From Bacillota bacterium (GTDB lineage: Bacteria; Bacillota; Dethiobacteria; DTU022), in NCBI GenBank assembly GCA_011389985.1, contig JAABTH010000019.1:1-32500 (forward strand): 32,500 bases of DNA, written 5' to 3'. The notes below the pieces were generated by a model. The model saw only the letters and a list, made by a program, of their open reading frames with translations, searched no databases and had not been told where the DNA came from. Each line of letters begins with the position of its first letter. The stretch's first letter is position 1. Position numbers and translations under genes: made by a program. Of the stretch, positions 1 to 7,714 are shown piece after piece.

Positions 1-333
1 CGGTTTCTCCCCCGCTCTTACGGCTTCATCAAAGCCGGCTTGAAGCACCAGGCCGGCATCAAAATCATGCTGTTCCACCTGCTCGAGCAGCAGATCTACG
101 TCATTAATTATAGTTACCTCAAAGCCTTCAAGTTCCTGCGCTGAGGCAGTAATACTCGAATCACCCATGTCAACGATGGCCAGGCGCGGTTTCGGTTCAA
201 AGAGTGAACCGAATGCAAACTGAAACAGCAGTGTCAAGACAAAGGGCAGAACCAGGGCCCAGATAAAGAAAGGTTTACGCGGCCCTACTGAAAAATCTTT
301 AAATAAAACGCTTAAGACTCGTTTGATGCTCAT
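1..333 (-). CDS. ABC-2 type transporter permease, N-terminal part (cut by window edge)
   Basis: About 111 N-terminal codons are visible, starting MSIKRVLSVLFKDFSVGPRK. A hydrophobic segment follows at roughly residues 22-42, then a soluble stretch (RLAIVDMGDSSI...) that resembles the extracytoplasmic domain of ABC-2 permeases. Its ATG overlaps the TGA of the upstream permease (ATGA, 4 bases), so the two are probably translationally coupled and form a heterodimeric membrane channel. The ATPase is the first gene of the same operon. The substrate cannot be read from the sequence; NatB/YhaP-like or drug/lipid exporters are possible. The family assignment rests on context and the partial topology. 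Confidence 0.75.
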   Translation of the reverse strand, partial: MSIKRVLSVLFKDFSVGPRKPFFIWALVLPFVLTLLFQFAFGSLFEPKPRLAIVDMGDSSITASAQELEGFEVTIINDVDLLLEQVEQHDFDAGLVLQAGFDEAVRAGEKP

Positions 334-1574
334 AATGTCGCCACCTTTCTCCTCAACACGAACAAACCGGCTCCATAAATAACTACAACCCAGAGCAAGG
401 CATAGAGCAGCGAATTTATTGAATCAGCCCAGAGGGCATTGTGAACTGTAACGTCATACAGCAGTCTGACGATTGGATAGCTGGGCAGTACTTTAACCCA
501 GGCGGCAACCGAGCCGGGAAAAAGCACAGCAAATGAAGGAATCATCAGCGGCACCAGGAAAAGCATACTGAACATAAGCTGGCCGATAAAATCTTTGCCG
601 GCAGCGCCCACAAGCATGGCTACCGCTGTAAAGAGCAGTGCCCCGAGAATGCTAGTTACGAGCAGCAGTGACCAGTTATCGGCAGTAAATGCCCTGACCA
701 GGGCAAGGACAATAAGCGCCTGTCCCAGGGCGAGAGCTGTGCCAAAAATAGTTTTGGCCAGTAAAAAATGTCCGACTCGCATCGGTGTAACAAGCAGGGC
801 AGTAACTGTGCGCTGTAGAACTTCATTTGATATTAGTGAAGCGAGGGCAAAGGTTTCCATCATCAGCATAAAAAAGGCAATTAACGGTCTCATCCTGGTT
901 TGCATGGAGATTTGAGCGCCCATTCGATCGACACCCAAAATAATTGTTTCTTCTTCGGGCATTTGAACGGGCAGTTCTCTCCCGGCCAGCTGATAGGTCA
1001 TTTCCCGGATAAAACCTTCCATTGCGCCTCGTAGTTCTTCGGGAACAGCGGCATCGGCATATACTGTTACTTTCGGTTTTTCACCACGTACCGCTTCACT
1101 TAAAAAAGAACCCGGAAAAGCGATACCGATCTGCAGGTTAACCCTGGATGAGTCATCCGGTTTTTTCTGATCGCCTTCAGAATCATGAAATACAAACCGG
1201 CCTTGATCAGTTTTATATACTTCCAGTTCACCACTGACAACCTGCTTCAAGAGTTCTTCATTTTCAAGCTCAACCAGCATCAGACCTTCGTCTTCAAAAG
1301 CGGTTTCAAGTTCATCCAGCTGTTCTAGCGCTTCGGCCGGAAAGCCAATGGCCAAAAGATCTTTCTGCCCTTCACTGAAAAGCGTTGACAGTGAAGGGCT
1401 GACAGCAAAGGTGATCTCTTCTTCAACTTTATCCGGGACCAGCCAAAAAATTGTGACGAAAACCGCCAGGCCGAGTATTGTCAGAAAAAGGTAGATCAGG
1501 TTACGGCTGTATACCTGTGCATCTTTCTTTAATATGGCGATTAATATTTCGCCGTTTGATATGTGCTTATTCAT
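330..1574 (-). CDS. ABC-2 type transporter permease (NatB-like)
   Basis: A 414-residue membrane protein. One N-terminal transmembrane helix lies at about residues 25-46. A large hydrophilic extracytoplasmic domain of about 180 residues follows, containing an acidic region and FPGSFLSEAVRGEKP. The C-terminal half has five or six hydrophobic helices, ending in the cytoplasmic tail LRRKVATL. This is the usual plan of ABC-2 permeases (ABC2_membrane_3/NatB type). The start codon sits inside the last codons of the ATPase gene (4-base overlap), and the stop overlaps the next permease. The three genes therefore form a tight operon in which this protein is one half of the translocation channel. The direction is presumably export; the substrate is unknown. 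Confidence 0.85.
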   Translation of the reverse strand: MNKHISNGEILIAILKKDAQVYSRNLIYLFLTILGLAVFVTIFWLVPDKVEEEITFAVSPSLSTLFSEGQKDLLAIGFPAEALEQLDELETAFEDEGLMLVELENEELLKQVVSGELEVYKTDQGRFVFHDSEGDQKKPDDSSRVNLQIGIAFPGSFLSEAVRGEKPKVTVYADAAVPEELRGAMEGFIREMTYQLAGRELPVQMPEEETIILGVDRMGAQISMQTRMRPLIAFFMLMMETFALASLISNEVLQRTVTALLVTPMRVGHFLLAKTIFGTALALGQALIVLALVRAFTADNWSLLLVTSILGALLFTAVAMLVGAAGKDFIGQLMFSMLFLVPLMIPSFAVLFPGSVAAWVKVLPSYPIVRLLYDVTVHNALWADSINSLLYALLWVVVIYGAGLFVLRRKVATL

Positions 1575-2806
1575 CCCGCCAGCCCCCTGCCGGTTAAGCG
1601 GATAAAGATTTTTTCGAGGGTGGCTTCTTCAGTATGTATGGTCATCAGATCGGGTGAAGCTGCCAGTTCACTCAGGCGGGCAGAAGACTTTTCTCCATCA
1701 AGGGGCAGTTCTTCTTCTTTTACGCTACCTCCGTCACGCAGCCTGACCAGCACTGATCTTTTACCATATTTCAGTTTGAGATTTTCAGCTGTATCAAGGG
1801 CAACGATCTCACCTTCATTGATAAAGGCGACCCGATCTGACAGCTCGTCAGCTTCAAACATATTATGGGTGGTAAGCAGCACTGCTGCTCCCCTTTCCGC
1901 CTCTTCCTTGATTGTTTTCCTGATTGCTGAAGCGGTAACCGGATCTAGCCCGTCTGTCGGTTCATCGAGAAAGAGCACACTGGGTTTGTTGATAAAGGCC
2001 CGGGCAACCATCAGCCTCTGCCGCATTCCTTTGGAATAATGTGAGACGCGATCCCTGGCCCGGTCGGCAAGCCCGACCCGCTTAAGCGCTTCCAGTGATT
2101 CAGGATTGCGAATACCAAAGAGTGAAGCGAAAAAGTTAAGGTTTTCGAGAGCAGTCATTTCCAGGTAAAGATTTTTTTCTTCAAAAGTAACTCCAATTTG
2201 GGCCTGCATTTCGGGATCGTCTCTGCCAATATCGTGACCGAGAATTTGCGCGCTACCGCCTTTTAGTGGTAATTGGCCGGTTAACACTTTAATTGTTGTT
2301 GATTTACCGGCGCCATTGGGACCGAGAAAACCAAGGATTTCCCCCGGGTAGACCTCAAAATTGATATCTTTTACAGCCTGAAGTTTGCCATACCAGTGAC
2401 TTAAATTATTAACATAGATGGCAGGCTCGCCTCTTCTGCCTTTACCAGAGGCGCTGTCTGCTGATGATTTTTTATATTCTCTGCCCTGCTGAAGTTCATC
2501 CAGCGGTTTTACCAGCTTACCCGTTTCCCATAACCCTTTTATTATTTTACCGTCGGGTTTCATAAAGCTGCCATAACCATTTCTTTTTCCCTTAACAAAT
2601 TCGCCCTTATATTTAGCTCCGCTGGCATATATGATCAGCCCCTTGCCTTGAGGCATACCTTCTTCCCATTCTCCGTCATATTTAGTACCATCCGGCATTA
2701 TAAAACGGCCCTGCCCATGAGGCTTGCTGTTCTTTAATTCTCCAGCGTACTTACCACCTTTCCAGGATATACTCTGCTGCGCCGGAGTTTTTTCATATTC
2801 AGCCAT
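1571..2806 (-). CDS. ABC transporter ATP-binding protein with N-terminal MORN repeats
   Basis: A 411-residue fusion. Residues about 20-98 hold three to four MORN repeats (YxGExxxGxxxGxGxxxxxxG pattern, e.g. YAGELKNSKPHGQGRFIMPD and YDGEWEEGMPQGKGL). A polar linker (about 100-126) leads into a complete ABC ATPase: Walker A GPNGAGKST at 162-170, signature YSKGM at 257-261 (the usual variant in NatA/CcmA-type ATPases), Walker B VLFLDEP with catalytic E282, and H-loop His314. It should power the two permeases that follow. The ATG has GAGGTG seven bases upstream. The MORN extension is unusual for this family, which normally begins right at the ATPase domain. It may anchor or position the ATPase, but that is inference. 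Confidence 0.9.
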   Translation of the reverse strand: MAEYEKTPAQQSISWKGGKYAGELKNSKPHGQGRFIMPDGTKYDGEWEEGMPQGKGLIIYASGAKYKGEFVKGKRNGYGSFMKPDGKIIKGLWETGKLVKPLDELQQGREYKKSSADSASGKGRRGEPAIYVNNLSHWYGKLQAVKDINFEVYPGEILGFLGPNGAGKSTTIKVLTGQLPLKGGSAQILGHDIGRDDPEMQAQIGVTFEEKNLYLEMTALENLNFFASLFGIRNPESLEALKRVGLADRARDRVSHYSKGMRQRLMVARAFINKPSVLFLDEPTDGLDPVTASAIRKTIKEEAERGAAVLLTTHNMFEADELSDRVAFINEGEIVALDTAENLKLKYGKRSVLVRLRDGGSVKEEELPLDGEKSSARLSELAASPDLMTIHTEEATLEKIFIRLTGRGLAG

Positions 2807-2988
2807 TCATGTTCACCTCTCCCGACCCGGAAATGTTATCTTACGCTTTAATATAAGAGCATTTCACCATATTACTATATTTTCCTGCTTATATGGAGTT
2901 AAATCTTAAAGAAAAGGAAGAAGAAATAGAAGTACGGATCACGGCAGTTTTTACGGACATAATTTTAGAATCAGTTCAAATTTTTTAT

Positions 2989-5205
2989 TTAGTAATCAAT
3001 TTCTTCAAATACCTGCATTAGAATATCAACAAGTTCCGCATTAAACTGATTTCCTGAGCACTTGATAAACTCGTTCATGATTTCGTGTTTGCTCATTGCC
3101 TGCTTATAAGGGCAGCCACTGCTCATAACCTCGTAGGCATCGGCAATTGCAACAATGCGGGCCAGTAAAGGGATTTCCTCACCTTTTAAGCCCCTGGGGT
3201 AGCCTGTGCCGTCCCAATGCTCGTGATGAGCTAATATCTCATCAGCTACCTGGGCAAAATCTTTAATAGCTTTTGCTATCCGGAACCCTATTTCAGGATG
3301 TTCTTTTACTTTATCCCATTCTGCATCGGTTAAAGGGCCATTTTTTGTAAGGATATCCTCAGCTGTGCTAATTTTTCCAATGTCATGCAGAACGGCCAGC
3401 AGCTTAAGTCGGCTTACTTCTGCTGTCGATAAATTCATTTTTTCTGCGATCTTTTTAGCTATTTCCTGAACACCCCTGAGATGCTTTTCAGTTTCATAAC
3501 CTTTATCGGCCAGGGTTTTGAGAAGGGTTTTTCCAACAGTATCGACTGTGCTTCTGGTATATTCCATTTTGTTCCTGTACATATTTCTTTCTGCTTCCTT
3601 AATCAGCTCAACCGTTTTTTGTTCGCTATCAGTCTTAACTGACAGACCAATGGCCATAGAAAGAGGTAAATCGTCAATCTTTATCTTAGAACAGCGGTTA
3701 ATAATTCTATCATATACTTTCTCGGCAGATTGCTTATCTGTTTGCGGCAGGAGCAATGCAAATTCATCGCCGCCCCACCGGGCAACAATATCTTCTTCGC
3801 GGCATGAGCTTTTCAGAACACGGGCAGCAGCTTTAATAAATTTATCTCCTGTCGCATGACCGAAAACATCGTTAGTCAATTTTAAGTTATTCAGATCGGT
3901 AACTATTACTGATAAAGGCAACTGCCTGCGTGTATCGAGCCTTTTAATTTCCTCTTCTATAAAACGCCGGTTGTAGAGACCTGTTAGTTGATCGTGGAAA
4001 CTAAGTTTTTCGAGGGTTTCTTCGAAATGCTTACGTTCTGTGATATCCATGATGTTGCCAATTACCCTGGTTATTACTCCGTCTGTGTATTCTGCCTCAG
4101 CAGTGGTTTTAACCCATTTTTTTCTTCCTTTAGCGCTTGTAAAAGGCACCTCAAAATCATAGGAAATACCTCCTTCTGCACAGTTGTTAAAAGCTTCTAG
4201 AATCATCTTGCGATCTTCAGGCCTGTAGCATTCAACACTTCGATCAATATGATGAGTTGGTATGGTTAAATTTATTTCCTCAGGTTCAATTTCGTGGATT
4301 CGATAGGTCCCATTAGTCCAGACCATTTCTTGCCGCTGAACATCCCAGGCCCATCCTCCTACTTTGCTTAGCTGTTCAGTTTTTTCTAAAAGCATCCGGC
4401 TTCTACGAAGTTCTTCTTCTATTGCAATACGCTCAGTAACATCTATGGAAATGCCACAGACAGCATGCACGGAACCGTTAACGTCAAGTAAGGGAAACTT
4501 TATGGTCAGGTAATTAAGTATGCCGTCGTCTGTCTCAACTGTTTCTTCAAGCTTAAGCAGTTTTTTCTCTTTAATAACTGCCAAATCGTTATTTCGATGC
4601 TGTTCAGAGGTAGCTTTTGTGAAATAATCGTAACTGTTTTTACCAACCAGATCAAAATGACTTTCCACTCCCAAAAATTCAGCAAGTGTTTGAGAAACTG
4701 TGATGAAACGTCCGTCCAAATCCTTAGCATAAATAAAGTATTGCGAGTGGTCAATGATGCCCCGCAACAGTTCAGTGTTATCCCTTAAATCTTCTTCTGC
4801 CTGCATTTGACTGGTTATATCAAGAGAGATATAAAGGACACCAAGCAGTTTTCGGTTTTCGATGTAAATTGGGATTCCGGAAACTTTAAGGTAAGCGCCA
4901 TCGGGTGTATGGAGAATTTCATTATAAGCAACTCCACTTTCAATGACCTCTAAAATCGGGCAATCCGGGCAGGGCTCATCCCTGTCATGAAATGCCTTAA
5001 AACATTTTTGTCCAATCAATGTTTTAAAAGACTGATCTTTTTTACTACGGGGTAATGAATTGTTCCATATTACATATAATTCAGGGCTTAAGAAAGTTAC
5101 CAGCTCATTTAGATTCTTAATTGCATGGGGGTTATTATCGGCTATACCATTATTACAAGAATAGCTTTCAGCTACCGGATACTTATCATGTTTTTGTAAG
5201 CCCAT
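2989..5205 (-). CDS. PAS-PAS-PAS-GGDEF-HD-GYP signalling protein
   Basis: A 738-residue soluble sensor with no transmembrane segment. Three PAS domains lie at about 30-135, 145-265 and 275-395. The first carries a CPDCP cysteine pair after CFKAFHDRDEP, which could bind a metal or cofactor or sense redox. The GGDEF domain (about 400-555) has an intact active site GGDEF at 478-482 and an RxxD inhibitory I-site (REED) five residues before it. The HD-GYP domain (about 575-738) has HDIGK near 607 and HHEHWDGTGYP at 660-670. Intact motifs predict both synthesis and hydrolysis of cyclic di-GMP, with the balance set by the PAS inputs. The start is ATG with GGAG upstream. It appears to be a single gene with its own promoter. 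Confidence 0.92.
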   Translation of the reverse strand: MGLQKHDKYPVAESYSCNNGIADNNPHAIKNLNELVTFLSPELYVIWNNSLPRSKKDQSFKTLIGQKCFKAFHDRDEPCPDCPILEVIESGVAYNEILHTPDGAYLKVSGIPIYIENRKLLGVLYISLDITSQMQAEEDLRDNTELLRGIIDHSQYFIYAKDLDGRFITVSQTLAEFLGVESHFDLVGKNSYDYFTKATSEQHRNNDLAVIKEKKLLKLEETVETDDGILNYLTIKFPLLDVNGSVHAVCGISIDVTERIAIEEELRRSRMLLEKTEQLSKVGGWAWDVQRQEMVWTNGTYRIHEIEPEEINLTIPTHHIDRSVECYRPEDRKMILEAFNNCAEGGISYDFEVPFTSAKGRKKWVKTTAEAEYTDGVITRVIGNIMDITERKHFEETLEKLSFHDQLTGLYNRRFIEEEIKRLDTRRQLPLSVIVTDLNNLKLTNDVFGHATGDKFIKAAARVLKSSCREEDIVARWGGDEFALLLPQTDKQSAEKVYDRIINRCSKIKIDDLPLSMAIGLSVKTDSEQKTVELIKEAERNMYRNKMEYTRSTVDTVGKTLLKTLADKGYETEKHLRGVQEIAKKIAEKMNLSTAEVSRLKLLAVLHDIGKISTAEDILTKNGPLTDAEWDKVKEHPEIGFRIAKAIKDFAQVADEILAHHEHWDGTGYPRGLKGEEIPLLARIVAIADAYEVMSSGCPYKQAMSKHEIMNEFIKCSGNQFNAELVDILMQVFEEIDY

Positions 5206-5272
5206 GAGGTACTCCTAAACCTTAGTTATTAATGCATACTTTATTTTTAATATTTAAATTATTAGTGTCTTA

Positions 5273-5301
5273 ATATTATTTCAATTATTTAGCGTTGTCA
5301 A
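5273..5301 (-). promoter_or_regulatory. Putative sigma-A promoter of the PAS-GGDEF-HD-GYP gene
   Basis: On the minus strand a TTGACA -35 is separated by exactly 17 bases from TAATAT, about 70 bases before the start codon of the signalling protein. The -35 is a perfect match and the -10 is weaker. Confidence 0.55.
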
Positions 5302-5340
5302 TTAGCTTCAAGCTACTCTTTTATTCGAAACATTTATTTA

Positions 5341-5454
5341 TTATCTGACTAGATAATTAATCAAAGTATACAAGCCAAATACTGCTCCCAGCAGTATATA
5401 GAGAAGCAGTCAGGGTGATATCTTTCTGTACCAGGGCTCTTTAAATTCACTCAT
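5341..5454 (-). pseudogene. Tiny single-helix membrane ORF interrupted by an in-frame TGA
   Basis: An ATG with GGAGGT seven bases upstream opens a frame reading MSEFKEPWYRKISP, then TGA (5410-5412), then LLLYILLGAVFGLYTLINYLVR and TAA. The continuation in the same frame is a textbook transmembrane helix, so the ORF looks like a 37-residue membrane protein in which a Trp TGG has become TGA. The ATG overlaps the stop of the preceding 71-residue membrane gene by eight bases, an arrangement typical of coupled small-subunit genes. It could be a recent nonsense mutation, a sequencing error, or TGA readthrough. No homologue is recognised. Confidence 0.5.
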
Positions 5455-5662
5455 AAAATTTACCTCCGTATTTTTTGTTGTCAACTAAAACAATGAGAAA
5501 TCCGATTAGCAGAAAATAGCATAAGGCAGGCAAGCCTTCAATACTTATTTCCGGGGAAAATATGCTTAAGTTAAATCCCGATAAGACAGCAGATATTAAA
5601 ACCAGCCCGTAGATTGATGCAAAGGGTTTACTGCCCAGATAATCTTCCTCGTCTACCTTCAC
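5447..5662 (-). CDS. Small hypothetical membrane protein
   Basis: A 71-residue protein with two hydrophobic segments, at about residues 16-32 and 44-61, and a short polar C-terminus (DNKKYGGKFYE). Its last codons contain both the ribosome binding site and the ATG of the next tiny ORF, so the pair is probably coupled. No family is recognised. Small paired membrane proteins of this kind can be accessory subunits of transporters, but no transporter is adjacent here. Confidence 0.55.
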   Translation of the reverse strand: MKVDEEDYLGSKPFASIYGLVLISAVLSGFNLSIFSPEISIEGLPALCYFLLIGFLIVLVDNKKYGGKFYE

Positions 5663-5716
5663 AATCTGTGGTAGTCATATTATATCATTTAGCACCGGGG
5701 AATAAGCTGTTTACAT

Positions 5717-5750
5717 GAAAAAGAAAGAGGGATAAATTTCATCCCCCTTC
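5717..5750 (-). terminator. Rho-independent terminator
   Basis: On the minus strand an 8-bp stem (AGGGGGAT / ATCCCTCT, one G-U pair) with a 7-base loop is followed by TTCTTTTTC. It lies about 35 bases past the stop of the secreted-protein gene and separates it from the small membrane genes. Confidence 0.75.
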
Positions 5751-5783
5751 TCAGTTAAAACAGTCCCTATTCTAAATTACATT

Positions 5784-6218
5784 TTAAAAAAGATCGAACC
5801 AGCTTGACGCTGAGTTTAAAGCTACCGGCAGGTTATCCATCGAAAATGAATCTGTGATTCTGGCCATACCGGTAACAGTAGCATCTTCATAAAGGTAACC
5901 GTGAGAAACGGGGCTGCTTATATCGATATGACGCCTGGTTTCTCCCGATGATACGTAAGTTTCCTGTTCTATAGTGCAATAGTTTCCCACGTAATCTTCA
6001 TCGTCTTCAGTCCCAGGCAATCCGTAAGCGGCCTGGCCACTCATGCTAGTAGATCCGGTATGTCCCGGGTCTGCAGAAACGCTGACTGCCCATACCTGAT
6101 CAGTAAGCGGCTCAAAACCGTCAAGAACAAATGCCTCAGAATCACTTGAAGTAAATCCTGTAGCAACAAATGCCATAACCAATACTAATATAACCATAAA
6201 TCCTACTTTTATTTTCAT
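5784..6218 (-). CDS. Small secreted protein of unknown function
   Basis: A 144-residue protein from the chosen ATG (MKIKVGFMVILVLVMAF...), picked because GAGGG lies eight bases upstream; a GTG 15 bases earlier is an alternative start. The N-terminus is a clear Sec signal peptide: a basic n-region, then a hydrophobic core to about residue 22. The mature part is acidic and Ser/Thr/Gly-rich with one cysteine (NYCTIEQETYV). There is no membrane anchor, lipobox or recognisable domain. It is flanked by its own promoter and terminator and so is monocistronic. The function is unknown. Confidence 0.7.
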   Translation of the reverse strand: MKIKVGFMVILVLVMAFVATGFTSSDSEAFVLDGFEPLTDQVWAVSVSADPGHTGSTSMSGQAAYGLPGTEDDEDYVGNYCTIEQETYVSSGETRRHIDISSPVSHGYLYEDATVTGMARITDSFSMDNLPVALNSASSWFDLF

Positions 6219-6257
6219 TATCATTACCCTCACTTAAGATCAATTAACAACATATTA

Positions 6258-6286
6258 ATCATAGCATGTTAATATTATTATGTCAA
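6258..6286 (-). promoter_or_regulatory. Sigma-A promoter of the secreted-protein gene
   Basis: On the minus strand a perfect TTGACA -35, a 17-base spacer and TATGAT as -10, about 40 bases before the start codon. This is the best promoter match seen in the window, which suggests strong expression of the small secreted protein. Confidence 0.75.
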
Positions 6287-6504
6287 CTTCAGGCAGAGCT
6301 TAGAAACTTTAAAATAATTGTTAAATGATGCTAATACAAGCATTTTCTTAATATATTGTCATTTATTTTATAAGCAATATTTCAGTGGCAAATATTTTAT
6401 GTTTACTTAACCAAGCTGTCATTGACTATTGACCAGTCCGTTTATGGCGGACAATTCCCTTTCAAGCTATACAACAAAAGGGTTCAGGCCTATAATCATT
6501 TCTA

Positions 6505-6533
6505 TTGCGATTTAATTGCCTTATCGATATTAT
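6505..6533 (+). promoter_or_regulatory. Putative sigma-A promoter of the tocopherol-cyclase-like gene
   Basis: TTGCGA and TATTAT are separated by 17 bases, about 60 bases before the start codon. A second -10-like TATACT overlaps the end of the site. Confidence 0.5.
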
Positions 6534-6592
6534 ACTATAGAGACAAAATATCAAATATTTCAGGTTAACTTAAACCAATACCGAGGTGATCT

Positions 6593-7576
6593 ATGAATAT
6601 CAGAAGCCTGCGAAATCCGGATTTGTATCACGGCCGAATCGGCAAAACATATTTTGAAGGATGGTACTTTAAGCTCGTAGATGCTGACATGAGAAATTCA
6701 TTTGCCTTGATTCCGGGGGTTTTCTTCAGTGCTGATCAGCTCTATTCCCATGCATTTATCCAGATAGTCGACGGCATGGAAAGAACATACCGTTATGAAC
6801 GCTTTCGGGCAGCAAGTTTTACCGCTGACAGACACATTTTCTCATTGGCTGTCGAAAAGAACAGTTTCGGTCGGGAAGGTCTTGATTTGAAAATGACAGG
6901 CGAAGACGCCAATCTGAAAGGACAAATAAGTTTTCTGAACCATAAAAGATGGCCGGACAGTTTTATTAACCCGGGTAGTATGGGTTTCTATAACTATATT
7001 CTGAAGATGCAATGCTACAGCCAGGTTTGTTCGATGGATTTTGATCTCAAAGGCAAGCTTGAATATAACGGGCGGATAATTGATTTTAGCGGAGGACGCG
7101 GCTATATCGAAAAAAACTGGGGCTCCGCTTTTCCCTATTCATGGGTATGGGTTCAATGCAACAACTTTTCCGGTAAAAGAGCGTCGCTCAGCTGTTCACT
7201 GGCCCATATTCCTCTTCTTTTTACCAGTTTCAGGGGCTTTTTAATCGGACTTTATGTTGGCGATATTTTTTATGAATTTTCCACGATTAACCAAAGCAGG
7301 GTTGAAGTAGTACAAACCGGTACAGATGTGGCTTTACAGGTTGAAAATAAAGACCACTTGCTGGTAATTGAGTGTAAAACTGAAAGCAATAACTTTATTC
7401 CGCTAAACGGACCGCGTGGAGGTGAAATGATTCCGTTAGTGCAGGAAAACCTTCAGGGCAATGTTTATGTTGAACTTACGGAAAAATCAACTGGGAAAAT
7501 TCTTTTTGCCGATAGCGGTAAATGCGCCGGAGTTGAGTACGGCGGCGAACAGATGCTGGTTTTAGATGATGCTTAA
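6593..7576 (+). CDS. Tocopherol cyclase-family (AttH-like) protein
   Basis: A 327-residue protein. The N-terminal RNPDLYHG...YFEGWYFKLVD and central GYIEKNWGSAFP..WVWVQCNNF blocks are characteristic of the tocopherol cyclase family (Pfam Tocopherol_cycl), a two-domain lipocalin-like fold. Plant and cyanobacterial members cyclise phytyl quinols. Bacterial homologues in non-photosynthetic anaerobes have no known reaction and may bind or modify a hydrophobic ligand. There is no signal peptide, so it is probably cytoplasmic. The start ATG has GAGGTG upstream. It is followed co-directionally by a DUF401 membrane protein about 140 bases away. The family assignment is good; the specific function is unknown. 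Confidence 0.8.
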   Translation: MNIRSLRNPDLYHGRIGKTYFEGWYFKLVDADMRNSFALIPGVFFSADQLYSHAFIQIVDGMERTYRYERFRAASFTADRHIFSLAVEKNSFGREGLDLKMTGEDANLKGQISFLNHKRWPDSFINPGSMGFYNYILKMQCYSQVCSMDFDLKGKLEYNGRIIDFSGGRGYIEKNWGSAFPYSWVWVQCNNFSGKRASLSCSLAHIPLLFTSFRGFLIGLYVGDIFYEFSTINQSRVEVVQTGTDVALQVENKDHLLVIECKTESNNFIPLNGPRGGEMIPLVQENLQGNVYVELTEKSTGKILFADSGKCAGVEYGGEQMLVLDDA

Positions 7577-7714
7577 TTATGTTCCGATTCTTCGCAGAGA
7601 TCCTTTGCGTCCTTTGCCGTTTATTGCAGCGGTTTTGAATCTGGGTTATTATATAAGCCATATTGACGCTGCAAACCAGTGATCTATAAATACAAACGAA
7701 TACAGGTGATTTCA

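Larger units (their letters stand above)
6234..6592. other. A+T-rich divergent intergenic region
   Basis: About 360 bases with no gene between two divergently transcribed genes. It contains one predicted promoter for each direction (annotated separately) and a small 5-bp hairpin, GTCCG/CGGAC, at 6436-6452. Nothing else is recognised. Confidence 0.6.

Noticed and set aside
7590-7640. A CCTTTGCGTCCTTTGCC-like stretch that might be a mobile repeat
   Set aside because: Only one short degenerate copy is visible and no terminal repeats or transposase are present.
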